A stretch of DNA of 40,505 nt, taken from IMG/VR virus record IMGVR_UViG_3300006853_000008, positions 1-40,505 of that record. One strand, given 5' to 3'. The position numbers were made by a program, and so were the translations under genes. How positions within the stretch are numbered: position 1 is the stretch's first letter; the number at the start of each line of letters is the position of its first letter. This document shows positions 7,367-15,313 of this stretch, piece after piece. The notes under the pieces are model-generated. The model did no database searches and was not told the origin of the DNA. It worked only from the letters and a program-made list of their open reading frames with translations. The stretch comes from a virus.

Positions 7367-7462
7367 ATGCCTGAATGCACGTCAATGGCTTCCCGCCATC
7401 GTCCGTCTCGCGCGATACGCGAGCGTATTCCGAAGCCCGCCCCGTCCCCGCCCAAAACGTAA
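7367..7462 (+). CDS. possible 31-aa leader peptide
   Basis: A short basic, Pro-rich ORF. GAGGA lies 5 nt upstream of the ATG, and leader repeat copy 2 lies 20 nt upstream, the same arrangement as for the terminase and protease genes. The sequence is low complexity (RAIRERIPKPAPSPPKT) and resembles no family. It may be a decayed gene or a leader peptide. Confidence is low because no conservation can be tested here. Confidence 0.25.
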   Translation: MPECTSMASRHRPSRAIRERIPKPAPSPPKT

Positions 7463-7479
7463 TTCTCCGCTTCTCTCGC

Positions 7480-7503
7480 GGGCGACGGTTCACCCGGTCC
7501 CGC
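7480..7503 (+). repeat. 24-bp leader repeat, copy 3 (upstream of protease)
   Basis: Differs from copies 1 and 2 by one base in the loop (TTCAC instead of TTCAT), so the stem is unchanged. It ends 22 nt before the protease ATG, which has its own TAGGAG ribosome site. Conservation of the stem with change only in the loop favours a structural role. Confidence 0.75.
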
Positions 7504-7525
7504 GCAACTCGTTAGGAGCTGCGCA

Positions 7526-8152
7526 ATGGACCGCACCATCGGCGACTTCCCGCACGTCATCCACCGCACCGCGTCGCTCGATATCGACGAGACGCAGGAG
7601 CGCACGGTGCGCTTCGTGGCGAGCGATGAGACGGTAGACCGCTACGGCGACGTGATCATGGCGGACGGTTGGCAGCTCGATCAGTTCGCGCGCAACCCGA
7701 TTTTCCTGTGGATGCACAGCCACGCGGCGCCCATCGGCACCGTGCCCGAAATCAAGGTCTGGGGCCAACGCCTGCTGGCGCGCGTGAAGTTCGCCGCGCC
7801 CGGCGTCTCTGAGCTTGCCGACTCGCTGTGGGCGCTGGTGAAGGCGCAGGTGCTGCGCGCGGTCTCGGTGGGATTCACCGTCAATTCCGAAAAAGATTTC
7901 GAGCCGATCCGCGACGACAACGACCGCGTGACCGGCTTCCGCTACCTGCGGCAAGAGTTGTTAGAGCTGTCGCTGGTCTCCGTGCCGGCGAACCCGAATG
8001 CGCTCGCGCTCGCCCGCTCGCTGAAACTTTCCGAACCCCTGATCGCCACCGCCTTGCCGCTAGACGCGTCTGTCATCGCGCGGCAGGGCGAAGCACGCCG
8101 CCGGATTCAACGGCTGCGCGTGCGTGGCTATCAACTCTCCGCGCCGCGTTAG
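7526..8152 (+). CDS. HK97-type prohead protease
   Basis: 208 aa, typical of the HK97 gp4/U35 family that trims capsid N-termini during maturation. Visible are the catalytic His in WMHSHAAPIG (64/66), the Ser in AVSVGF (114) and the Glu in ELLELSLVSVPANPNA (144/147). This is the usual His-Ser-Glu layout. The C-terminal 40 residues are basic and probably lost by self-cleavage. It has a TAGGAG ribosome site and leader repeat copy 3 upstream. The major capsid gene follows directly. Confidence 0.93.
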   Translation: MDRTIGDFPHVIHRTASLDIDETQERTVRFVASDETVDRYGDVIMADGWQLDQFARNPIFLWMHSHAAPIGTVPEIKVWGQRLLARVKFAAPGVSELADSLWALVKAQVLRAVSVGFTVNSEKDFEPIRDDNDRVTGFRYLRQELLELSLVSVPANPNALALARSLKLSEPLIATALPLDASVIARQGEARRRIQRLRVRGYQLSAPR

Positions 8153-8184
8153 GCCCGTCGCCCTCTCACTTTGGAACCAAACCC

Positions 8185-9525
8185 ATGACTGTCTCCGAAC
8201 GCATTGCCGAACTGCTCAAGCAGCGCGCGGCAAAGGTGAAGGCGCTGGAGGAACTCTCGGAAAAATCCGAGAAAGAAAACCGCGCCATGAATGACGAAGA
8301 AAACTCCGCTTCCGACGAAGTGGAGAAGGCCATCGAAGCGCTGGACGCGACCATCGAGCGGCTGAAAAAGCAGGAAGTGATCATCGCGCGGGCGTCGGCG
8401 CCGGCCGCTGCGCCGCGCATCACCATCGCCGCCGCACCGAAAGGCGTCCGCTTCGCGCGCATGTGCCTGGCTATTGCCGCCTCGCGCGGCAACTTCATGC
8501 AGGCGCAGGAAATCGCCAAGATGCATTGGCCCGACGACACCGAAATGAATTCGATTCTGCGGGCGCAATCGATGGGCATCACGCGCGCCGTGGTTCCCGC
8601 TGGCACCACGACTGACCCGGCGTGGGCCGGTGCGTTGGTGAATGCGGAAATTCTGTCGAACGAAATCATCGAACTCGTCATGGCCGAGGCGATTCTCGGC
8701 AAGCTGACGCAGGCTCGGCGCGTGCCGTTCAACGTGCGCATCCCGCGAGAAATCGCGGCGATTGGCACGGTGAAGTGGGTCGGTCAGGGTCTCTCCAAGC
8801 CCATCGGCCGAGGAAGCTATGACCTCGTGACCGTGCCGTGGTCGAAAGTGGCGATCATTGTCGCCATCACCGAAGAACTGGCGCGCTTCTCGAATCCGGC
8901 GGCCGAAACGCTGATGCGCGATTCGCTGGTCCGCTCCGTCAGCGGGTTCCTCGACGGGCAGTTCGTGGACAGCACGATTGCCCCGGTGGCGAACGTCTCG
9001 CCCGGCGGCATCACGAACGGCTTGCCGCCTGCTCAGACGTTCGTCAGCGCCGGCAGCACCGTGGAAGCCATTCAGCGAGACCTCGCGACCGCTGTCGGCA
9101 TCCTCAACGAAGTCAACGCGCCGCGCGTGCCGACGTGGATCATGAACCCGCAGACGGCGATTGCCGTGGCGGCGAAGATCAACGCCTTCGGTCAGCCGGC
9201 ATTCCAGACGATGACGCTGAACCCGCCGACGCTGTTCGGCTATCCGGTCATCGTGAGCGCGTACCTGCCAGCCGATCAGATCATTCTGCTCGACCAGCAG
9301 GGAGTGCTGCTCGCGATGGACAACGCCGTCACGGTCGACGTGTCGCGCGAGGCATCCGTGCAGATGGATGACACGCCCGCCACGCCGCCGACTCCGCTTG
9401 TGTCGTTCTGGCAGCAGAACCTGATCGGTCTCAAGGCCGAGCAGTTCGCCTACTGGCTGCGCGCACGCGATACGGACGTGGTGCTCATCACGGGTGTCGA
9501 TTACGTCAACCCGACGCCGATCTAA
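8185..9525 (+). CDS. major capsid protein (HK97 fold)
   Basis: 446 aa. The first about 110 residues are a charged coiled-coil delta domain (EELSEKSEKENRAMNDEEN...IEALDATIERLKKQE), expected to act as scaffold and to be cut by the upstream protease. The HK97-fold part follows, with the typical VPFNVRIPRE, KWVGQGLSKPIG, ITEELARFSNP and LFGYPVIVSAYLP segments. The ATG at 8185 is the natural start; the frame is open back to 7828 only because it lies under the protease gene. A hairpin follows the stop (9532-9568). Confidence 0.93.
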   Translation: MTVSERIAELLKQRAAKVKALEELSEKSEKENRAMNDEENSASDEVEKAIEALDATIERLKKQEVIIARASAPAAAPRITIAAAPKGVRFARMCLAIAASRGNFMQAQEIAKMHWPDDTEMNSILRAQSMGITRAVVPAGTTTDPAWAGALVNAEILSNEIIELVMAEAILGKLTQARRVPFNVRIPREIAAIGTVKWVGQGLSKPIGRGSYDLVTVPWSKVAIIVAITEELARFSNPAAETLMRDSLVRSVSGFLDGQFVDSTIAPVANVSPGGITNGLPPAQTFVSAGSTVEAIQRDLATAVGILNEVNAPRVPTWIMNPQTAIAVAAKINAFGQPAFQTMTLNPPTLFGYPVIVSAYLPADQIILLDQQGVLLAMDNAVTVDVSREASVQMDDTPATPPTPLVSFWQQNLIGLKAEQFAYWLRARDTDVVLITGVDYVNPTPI

Positions 9526-9531
9526 GCGGCC

Positions 9532-9568
9532 TCGAATCCCGGCGCGCATTGGGCGTGCCGGGACTCGA
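9532..9568 (+). terminator. hairpin between capsid and portal genes
   Basis: Arms 9532-9543 and 9557-9568 pair over 12 positions with one mismatch, around a 13-nt loop. There is no T-run, so this is not a standard terminator. Such a stem behind the most abundant virion mRNA may act as an mRNA stabiliser or partial attenuator that lowers portal expression. Confidence 0.45.
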
Positions 9569-9581
9569 CCCACGCGCCGCC

Positions 9582-11006
9582 GTGAACTTCTTCGATAAAA
9601 CTTTGTTAGGGCTGGTGAACTGGCGCACCAAGCAATCGTTCACGTCTCTCCCCATGCCGGCCGGTTTCGGCGGCAACAGTATCCCGCCGCTCTCGCACGG
9701 CTACGTCCACGAGCCATTCCCCGGCGCGTGGCAGATGAACAAAGAATGCTGGGGCCCGCAGGGTGTGTTCTCGGCGGTGTTCGCATGCATCACGATCATT
9801 GCGGGCGACATCGCGAAACTCCCGCCGCTGATCTATCGCACGCTGCCCAATGGCGCGCGCGAGCCCGCGCCGGCCCACCCGGCGCAGCGCGTGCTCGAAA
9901 AGCCGAACTCCTACCAGACGCGCGTGGACTTCTGGGGCCAGTTCATGTCCTGCGCATTGTTCGCGGGAAATACCTACGTGCTGCTGGTGCGCGACGAGCG
10001 CGGCGTGGTCACGCAGATGCACATCCTCGACCCGCGCCGCGTCACCGTGAACGTCGCGCCGGACGGCAGCGTGTTCTATTACATCGGCGCCATTGATCAG
10101 CTCGCCCAACTACTCAAAACCGAGTACATCCCGGCGCGCGACATCATGCACCACCGGCTGCTGACGCTGAATCACCCGATGATCGGCATCACGCCGCTGT
10201 ATGCGGCCGGCGTCTCGGCGATGACCGGGCAGACCATCCAGCAGAATTCGTTCGCCTTCTTCGCGAACATGAGCCGCGCATCGGGCGTCCTGACGGCGCC
10301 GGGCAAGATTTCCCCGGAGCTGGCGACCCGCCTTAAATCCGAATGGGACACCAACTTCAAGGGCGGGCAGATGGGCCGCACGGCTGTCCTCGGCGAAGGC
10401 ATGAAGTGGGAGCCGCTGACTATTTCCGCCGCCGATGCGCAGCTCATCGAACAACTTCGGTGGAGCGTGGAAGATGTCGCGCGCTGCTTCCGCGTCCCGA
10501 GCTACATGCTCACGGACGCGAACCGCATTTCCTTCAAGAATGCCGAACAGCTCGCGCGCCAGTATTACGCGCAGACCCTGCAGTACCACATTGAAAGCAT
10601 CGAGACGCGGATCGATGCCGCCTTCGATCTCACGGGCGACGTGTATTGCGAGTTCGATCTCTCGGCACTGCTGCGCATGGAATTCGACGCACGCATGGCC
10701 GCGTATCAGACCGCGATTCAATCGGGCGTCCTCGCGATTAACGAGGCGCGCAAGTTAGAACAGCTCCCGCCCGCCGAAGGCGGCGAGGAACCGCTGGTGC
10801 AGATGCAGTACCGGCCGCTCTCAATGGCTGGCGATCCGGTGGACGCGTCTGTCAGCGCGTCCCCCGCACCGCCACCGCCGCCACCCGCCGACGATCCAGA
10901 CGACGAGCCGACGCCCGAAGATGAGGAGACGCAGGCGGAAGAAGCCGCCGCGCTCGCCATCCTCGCGCGTGCGCGTGCGCTCCGTGGAATTCCGGTGCCC
11001 GCGTGA
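9582..11006 (+). CDS. portal protein (HK97/phage_portal family)
   Basis: 474 aa. Family features are GVFSAVFACITIIAGDIAKLPPLIYR near the N-terminus, HPAQRVLEKPNSYQT, the GITPLYAAG segment and the VEDVARCFRVPSYML block followed by a helical stem. The C-terminal 60 residues are Pro- and acid-rich. It forms the dodecameric DNA gate. GTG 9582 is preferred, because the upstream TTG at 9549 lies inside the intergenic hairpin. Portal here follows the capsid gene; most HK97-like phages have the order terminase, portal, protease, capsid. Confidence 0.92.
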   Translation: MNFFDKTLLGLVNWRTKQSFTSLPMPAGFGGNSIPPLSHGYVHEPFPGAWQMNKECWGPQGVFSAVFACITIIAGDIAKLPPLIYRTLPNGAREPAPAHPAQRVLEKPNSYQTRVDFWGQFMSCALFAGNTYVLLVRDERGVVTQMHILDPRRVTVNVAPDGSVFYYIGAIDQLAQLLKTEYIPARDIMHHRLLTLNHPMIGITPLYAAGVSAMTGQTIQQNSFAFFANMSRASGVLTAPGKISPELATRLKSEWDTNFKGGQMGRTAVLGEGMKWEPLTISAADAQLIEQLRWSVEDVARCFRVPSYMLTDANRISFKNAEQLARQYYAQTLQYHIESIETRIDAAFDLTGDVYCEFDLSALLRMEFDARMAAYQTAIQSGVLAINEARKLEQLPPAEGGEEPLVQMQYRPLSMAGDPVDASVSASPAPPPPPPADDPDDEPTPEDEETQAEEAAALAILARARALRGIPVPA

Positions 11007-12118
11007 AACCTGATCACGTAATGCTGGTGGTCGACGCGGTATGCGAGGCCGTCAGCCTTCGGCTGCCCGCGCTCATCGAGTCAGCGGTGCGCGGAAACCT
11101 CGCGCCGGCCGTGGCGCCGGCCGCTGTCGCTGCGATTCGCGAGCTGCAGCAGACATTCGTCGCCGCCGCCGTGGCCGAGACCATGCAGGCGCAGGAAGCG
11201 CGCGTCAGTGAATTCCGCCAGCTCGACGAGGCGACGCTCGCCCAGGTCCGCGAAGAGTTGGCGCGCGCCAAGGGCGAATTCGACGACCGGCTGCGCGCGA
11301 CCGCCGCCGCCATCATCGGAGAACAGCGTCAGGCATTGCTCGCTTCCGCCGTGGCCGAGACGATGCAGGCCCACGAGGAACGCATCGGGGAATTCCGGCG
11401 CTTCGATGAAACAGTGCTCGCCAAGATGCGCGAGGAATTGGACCGCCTGCGGGTCGAATTCGATGACGGTCTGCAGAAGCATTACGCGGAAGTTCGTCGC
11501 GAGCTGAGTCACGAGACCGCGACCACGCTGGCCGGCGCGCTCGCCAATCGCATGCAGGGACCGCCCGGCCCGCCCGGGCGAGACGGCACCCTCGCGCCGT
11601 CGATTCACTGGAAGGAAGGCTTGCACGTCGCCGCTGGCGCGTGCGTGCAGCATCGCGGCGGCTTGTGGTTCGCGAATGCCGACTCCGACGTGGAGCCGGG
11701 CGCCGCGTGCTCTGGCTACTCGCTGCTGCTCGACGGCTGCGAACCGTCGACCATTGAACCCGACGAGCGCGGGTTCCTGTTTGTCGTGTATCGCTTCGCG
11801 AGCGGCTTAGAGAAGCGGCTTCCCCTGAATTACCGGCCGATGCAAGACGCGGGCGTGTGGGATGCCGAGCGCGACTATCTGCCGAACGACTTCGTGAGCT
11901 ACGGCGGTTCGCTATGGGTCGCGCGCGTCGGGCACTTCGCCCGGCGTCCCGGCACGGACACCGGCGGCGCGGCGTGGCGACTGGCCGTGAAGTGCGGCAA
12001 GGATGGAAGAGACGGCGAGCCGGGTCCGCCGGGCCCCGCTGGTGAACGCGGCCCGCCCGGCGAGCCACCGCCGCCCGCGCCGCGTAAGCGCGCCGTCGCG
12101 AACGGGGGCGCCTCGTGA
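11003..12118 (+). CDS. coiled-coil/collagen-like protein with carbohydrate-binding-like domain
   Basis: 371 aa, with an overlap to the portal stop. Residues about 45-165 hold two tandem 60-residue helical repeats (VAETMQAQEARVSEF... and VAETMQAHEERIGEF...; DNA period 180 bp from 11171 to 11351). A short GPPGPPGRDG collagen stretch follows. Next is a beta-rich region with AGVWDAERDYLPNDFVSYGG and SLWVARV, which looks like a small carbohydrate-binding (CBM5/12-like) module. A second collagen tract (DGEPGPPGPAGERGPPGE) comes last. The position among head genes suggests a head fibre or decoration protein that contacts glycans. The domain naming is by pattern only. Confidence 0.7.
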   Translation: MKPDHVMLVVDAVCEAVSLRLPALIESAVRGNLAPAVAPAAVAAIRELQQTFVAAAVAETMQAQEARVSEFRQLDEATLAQVREELARAKGEFDDRLRATAAAIIGEQRQALLASAVAETMQAHEERIGEFRRFDETVLAKMREELDRLRVEFDDGLQKHYAEVRRELSHETATTLAGALANRMQGPPGPPGRDGTLAPSIHWKEGLHVAAGACVQHRGGLWFANADSDVEPGAACSGYSLLLDGCEPSTIEPDERGFLFVVYRFASGLEKRLPLNYRPMQDAGVWDAERDYLPNDFVSYGGSLWVARVGHFARRPGTDTGGAAWRLAVKCGKDGRDGEPGPPGPAGERGPPGEPPPPAPRKRAVANGGAS

Positions 12119-12786
12119 GCGTCCCGAATCCGCTGCTCGACATCACGTGCGCCGCCTTCCCGACGCTCGATCAGATCAAGACGCAGCTCGGGATAACGGG
12201 CGCCGCGCAAGACGCCGCGCTCACCGAGAACATGCGCGCCACGCTCACGCTGATCGAAAAGTATCTCGGTCGTGGGATCGTGGAGCGCGCGACACCGCCG
12301 CAGGTTTTCGAGCCACCGGACACGCGTGACCCGCGTCTCTTTCTCACGCGCTTTCCGGTCGCGGAAGTGCTCAGCGTGGTTGTGCAGGACCAAGGCCCGC
12401 TGACGGGCTGGAAACTGTACGCCACGCAAGGCGTGATCGAATTGGGGAACGGCTGCTGCAACTGGTGGCCGCGCGGCAATTGTCGGACGGCGCCCGTGAT
12501 CACGGTCGACTATCGCGGCGGCTATCCGCAGGACTGCTGGCCGCCCGACTTGTTAGATGGCGTCATGCGCACCTTCTACGGGCGCTGGAACGCCACGGGC
12601 GGCAACATTTCCACGGTCGTCGCAGGCGGCTCGGTGAAATCGTGGAGCGCTGACGGGCTCGCCATCGTCATGGGCGATTCCACGGTGGGCCTCGGCGAGA
12701 TTTCCGACAACGTGATCCCGCCCGACATCCTGAATGTCGCGGCGATGCTCGACCCGTACCGCGTTCGCTTCGTGCGGGGGATATGA
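12115..12786 (+). CDS. head-tail connector (gp6-like adaptor)
   Basis: 223 aa from a GTG overlapping the previous stop. The N-terminus (FPTLDQIKTQLGITGAAQDAALTENM, then TLIEKYLGRGI) is the alpha-helical signature of gp6-type connectors that sit under the portal. A beta-rich middle (RFPVAEVLSVVVQDQ...GGYPQDCWPPDL) and a C-terminal helix follow. It is longer than the roughly 100-aa HK97 gp6, in line with larger relatives that carry a beta insertion. Confidence 0.82.
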   Translation: MSVPNPLLDITCAAFPTLDQIKTQLGITGAAQDAALTENMRATLTLIEKYLGRGIVERATPPQVFEPPDTRDPRLFLTRFPVAEVLSVVVQDQGPLTGWKLYATQGVIELGNGCCNWWPRGNCRTAPVITVDYRGGYPQDCWPPDLLDGVMRTFYGRWNATGGNISTVVAGGSVKSWSADGLAIVMGDSTVGLGEISDNVIPPDILNVAAMLDPYRVRFVRGI

Positions 12787-12789
12787 GCC

Positions 12790-13122
12790 GTGGCGATGCC
12801 TCCCGTACCGCCCGCAATGATTCGCGAATGGCAGGAAAGCCTGTCGGTCTACGGGCGTCCCGTCGATTACTTCGAGTCAATCGCGCCCGGTGTCGGTCGC
12901 GCCATGCGAGCGCGCGTGCACTTTCTCACCGCCGCCGAACTCGTGAACAGCGTGGAGCAATACGCCATCCGCGTGACCGTGGACGCGCGCCTGTTCGCGA
13001 CGCGGGCGCCCGAGAAAGGCGACACGGTTGTAATCGATGACGCGCGGCGCGGCGTCATGAGCGTGTCACCCGTGCACGTGGGCCCCACGGTGTTCGCCTA
13101 TTCGCTCGGGGTGCAGGGATGA
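12790..13122 (+). CDS. head closure / head-tail joining protein
   Basis: 110 aa, beta-rich, with the strand pattern of head-tail joining proteins (EQYAIRVTVDARLF...PEKGDTVVIDDARRGVMSV). The GTG at 12790 follows a GGGGG; ATG 12796 is an alternative. Position between the connector and tail terminator genes supports the call. The sequence itself is divergent. Confidence 0.65.
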   Translation: MAMPPVPPAMIREWQESLSVYGRPVDYFESIAPGVGRAMRARVHFLTAAELVNSVEQYAIRVTVDARLFATRAPEKGDTVVIDDARRGVMSVSPVHVGPTVFAYSLGVQG

Positions 13123-13550
13123 GCGCCGACTACGTGCGCACCCAGCTCACGGCGGCAATTGCGCCGATTCTGGTGCCGACTGGCTTTCAGTTTTTCGAGA
13201 CGATCAACGAGGCGCACGCCACCAAGGAATTGCCGTCGCGCTGGTACACGGTCGAATTCGTGCCTGCCACGGCCCCGCCGATCTCTCTCGGCACTCCGCA
13301 ACTGTTCCGCGAAACCGGCTCTTGCGTTGTCGTCATTTTCACCGCTCAGGACATCACCGACACCGACGCCGTTGACGCCGCCGAACTAGTTAGGGATGCA
13401 ATGGTGCACTTCCAGGTGGCGGACGTGGCCGGCAATTCACTTTGCGTGCTCGATTGCGGGCCGCCCAACGACGCGGACGGCGGCGATTTCCGTGGCGCTT
13501 GGTACGCCATCACCGTCGACATCGCCTACCAATACGACAGTTTGCGCTAA
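13119..13550 (+). CDS. tail terminator / tail completion protein
   Basis: 143 aa, starting in an ATGA overlap. It has the alpha/beta layout of tail terminators: an N-terminal helix (VRTQLTAAIAPIL), a beta-hairpin with SRWYTVEFVPA, a helix over VDAAELVRDAMVHF, and a last strand RGAWYAITVDIAYQYD. It caps the tail tube and joins it to the head. The call rests on size, position just before the tube gene, and this pattern. Confidence 0.7.
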   Translation: MSADYVRTQLTAAIAPILVPTGFQFFETINEAHATKELPSRWYTVEFVPATAPPISLGTPQLFRETGSCVVVIFTAQDITDTDAVDAAELVRDAMVHFQVADVAGNSLCVLDCGPPNDADGGDFRGAWYAITVDIAYQYDSLR

Positions 13551-13562
13551 GGAGTAACGACC

Positions 13563-14561
13563 ATGGCCTCTTCTGCTGATCTATTACAACTGGCGATGGT
13601 GCCGGAAGCGACTCCCGGCGTAACGCCTGCGACCCCGGCCTTTCAACTGATTCGCCCCACCAGCGAATCACTGGCCTATCAACCCGAGACGCAGCTCAGC
13701 AACGAGCTGAACCCCGACCGCCAGCTCTCTGACGTGATCGTGTCCGGCGGCCAGTCGGGCGGCGACATCGCGTTTGAAATTTCGAGCAACCCGGCATTCG
13801 AGATGATGTTAGAGGGCGCGCTGGGGAACAACTGGGCGACCGACGTGCTAAACGTCGGCAACCTGCTCAAGACGTACACGGTGGAAATGCGCTTCGCGCT
13901 CGACCCGGCCAGCGTCGTCCCCGCCGACCAGTACGACTACAACCGCGTGAATCGCGCGCTCATGGACGCGATGACGCTGACGTTTACGCCCGGCGGCCCG
14001 GCGACCGGCAGCGTGACGGTGGTGGGCGGCGCCTACACGCGCACGGACCTCGCGCTCGCTGGCGCTACCTACGTGACCGCCGGCCAGTTGCCAGTGATGA
14101 CGGGCTCGGGCGTTTTCCCTGTGGTGTTCACCATCGGCGGCGTCGACTACACGGCGTGGTGTGTGTCGAATCTCGTGGTCAATTTCCGGAACAACGGGCG
14201 CGCGATTGCCTGCTTGGGTCAGGAGACCGCGAGCGAAGTCGCGCTCGGCCGCTTCGAGTGCGATATCGCGGCGTCTATCTACATCAACAAAGAAACCGAA
14301 CAGTTAATGGACGCCTTTCTGGCCAAGGAGGAAATGGAATTTCACTTCGCCGCGCAGGATTCGCTCGGCAACAAATACGATTTCCTGTTCCCGCGCGTGC
14401 GCGTTTCGCAGTGCTCGCAGCCCGCCGCCGGCACCAATCAGGACGTGATCATGGAAGTGACCATGCAGGCGCTGGTCACGGAGCTGGCCGGCCCGCCGGT
14501 CGTTGATACCTGTGTGCAGATCACGCGCACGCACGTCACCACCCCGTGGCCCACGGGTTGA
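13563..14561 (+). CDS. major tail tube protein
   Basis: 332 aa with AAGGAG before the ATG. The N-terminus (EATPGVTPATPAFQLIRPTSESL) and the SDVIVSGGQSGGDIAFEIS segment are typical of the phage tail tube family. The middle part (VTVVGGAYTRTDL...MTGSGVFP) looks like an added beta domain that may be exposed on the tail. The C-terminal half returns to the tube fold. It polymerises around the tape measure. The intergenic spacing on both sides is short. Confidence 0.88.
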   Translation: MASSADLLQLAMVPEATPGVTPATPAFQLIRPTSESLAYQPETQLSNELNPDRQLSDVIVSGGQSGGDIAFEISSNPAFEMMLEGALGNNWATDVLNVGNLLKTYTVEMRFALDPASVVPADQYDYNRVNRALMDAMTLTFTPGGPATGSVTVVGGAYTRTDLALAGATYVTAGQLPVMTGSGVFPVVFTIGGVDYTAWCVSNLVVNFRNNGRAIACLGQETASEVALGRFECDIAASIYINKETEQLMDAFLAKEEMEFHFAAQDSLGNKYDFLFPRVRVSQCSQPAAGTNQDVIMEVTMQALVTELAGPPVVDTCVQITRTHVTTPWPTG

Positions 14562-14576
14562 TAGTTAGGAGGACAG

Positions 14577-15011
14577 ATGGACTTTGGCAATCTCGACGAT
14601 TGGAAAACGGACCCGCGCGCGTACACGACGGGCGTCCCGCTCGATCTCGGCAACGGTCGCGCGCTGCATATCAAGCGCGCCGGCACCGTCAGCCGCGAAT
14701 TCGTGTCCGCCTGCGCCGCGCGGCAAAAGGCCGGGCTCGACCCGGATGATCCCGACGAGCAGATGTCGCTGTATGCGCGCGTGGTCGTTGCCGGCTGGTC
14801 CGGCATCGTGAACAGCAAGGGCGAAGCCGTGCCGTTTTCCGCCGAGGCGTGCATCGAACTATTCCGCGCGTACCCGGAAATCTGGGCGGCGGTCTGGCCG
14901 TTCGCGAACAGCCGCTCGAACTTCCGCGTGGAGGAAATGGATGAGGACAAAGCGCAGGTAAAACTGCCGCTCGGTGGCGCGAAGGCGCGGGCGAATACTC
15001 AGGCGCATTGA
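14577..15011 (+). CDS. tail assembly chaperone (G-like)
   Basis: 144 aa with TTAGGAGG upstream of the ATG. A conserved-looking core (SREFVSACAARQKAGL, then ARVVVAGWSGIVN, ACIELFRAYPEIWAAV) matches the helical chaperones that coat the tape measure before tube assembly. The position between tube and tape genes agrees. The next ORF overlaps its stop by 4 nt in the -1 frame. That frame is open back to 14945, but I see no clear slippery heptamer, so stop-start coupling is more likely than frameshifting. Confidence 0.75.
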   Translation: MDFGNLDDWKTDPRAYTTGVPLDLGNGRALHIKRAGTVSREFVSACAARQKAGLDPDDPDEQMSLYARVVVAGWSGIVNSKGEAVPFSAEACIELFRAYPEIWAAVWPFANSRSNFRVEEMDEDKAQVKLPLGGAKARANTQAH

Positions 15012-15313
15012 GAGCGCTTGAGGCCGCCGGGGTGGCAGTTCCGATCCTGCGCGATGAGCCGAAGCTGACGCATTTTCAAAGCCTCGCGTTTACCGCGTGG
15101 CGCGACCTGTGCGGCGAGCGCGCCGTGGGCCTCTCGCTGGGGCCGATTCCGTGGCGCGCCATCGTCGCGTGGTGCGACCGGTACCGGGTGCTAGACGCGG
15201 AGGCGCTGATCGAACTAGTGCAATGCATCGATACGGAGTGGCTGAACAGTGCTTCTACCCGGTCTCAACATTCAGGCGATCCCGCCGCAGCGCAAGGTCA
15301 GAAACGACACTGA
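15008..15313 (+). CDS. second tail assembly chaperone (T-like)
   Basis: 101 aa from a TTG in a stop-start overlap. FQSLAFTAWRDLCGERAVGLSLGPIPWRAIVAWCDRY is a compact helical domain often encoded right after the G-like chaperone. It may work as a separate subunit or as the C-terminal extension of the first chaperone if frameshifting occurs. Its last 65 nt overlap the next gene in another frame, where the protein tail is low complexity. Confidence 0.68.
   Translation: MRALEAAGVAVPILRDEPKLTHFQSLAFTAWRDLCGERAVGLSLGPIPWRAIVAWCDRYRVLDAEALIELVQCIDTEWLNSASTRSQHSGDPAAAQGQKRH

Larger units (their letters stand above)
7027..7525. other. structured non-coding region between terminase and protease
   Basis: About 500 bp with several cis-elements: a 24-bp perfect palindrome at 7036-7059, a stem at 7072-7077/7085-7090, direct repeats CTTGTCCGTTA at 7109-7119 and 7131-7141, a stem at 7198-7203/7210-7215, a parS-like site at 7257-7272, and leader repeats at 7323-7346 and 7480-7503. 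Only one short peptide ORF (7367-7462) has ribosome-site support. Such a large gap in an otherwise tightly packed virion operon suggests a regulatory or partition function. Confidence 0.7.

Noticed and set aside
8149-9573. 474-aa antisense ORF under the capsid gene, and similar long minus-strand frames elsewhere in the late region
   Set aside because: Arg/His/Ala-rich low-complexity products with no motif; they mirror GC-rich codon use of the real plus-strand genes.
14945-15011. Programmed -1 frameshift joining the two tail chaperones
   Set aside because: The -1 frame is open, but no convincing slippery heptamer was found; a stop-start overlap with TTG explains the arrangement.
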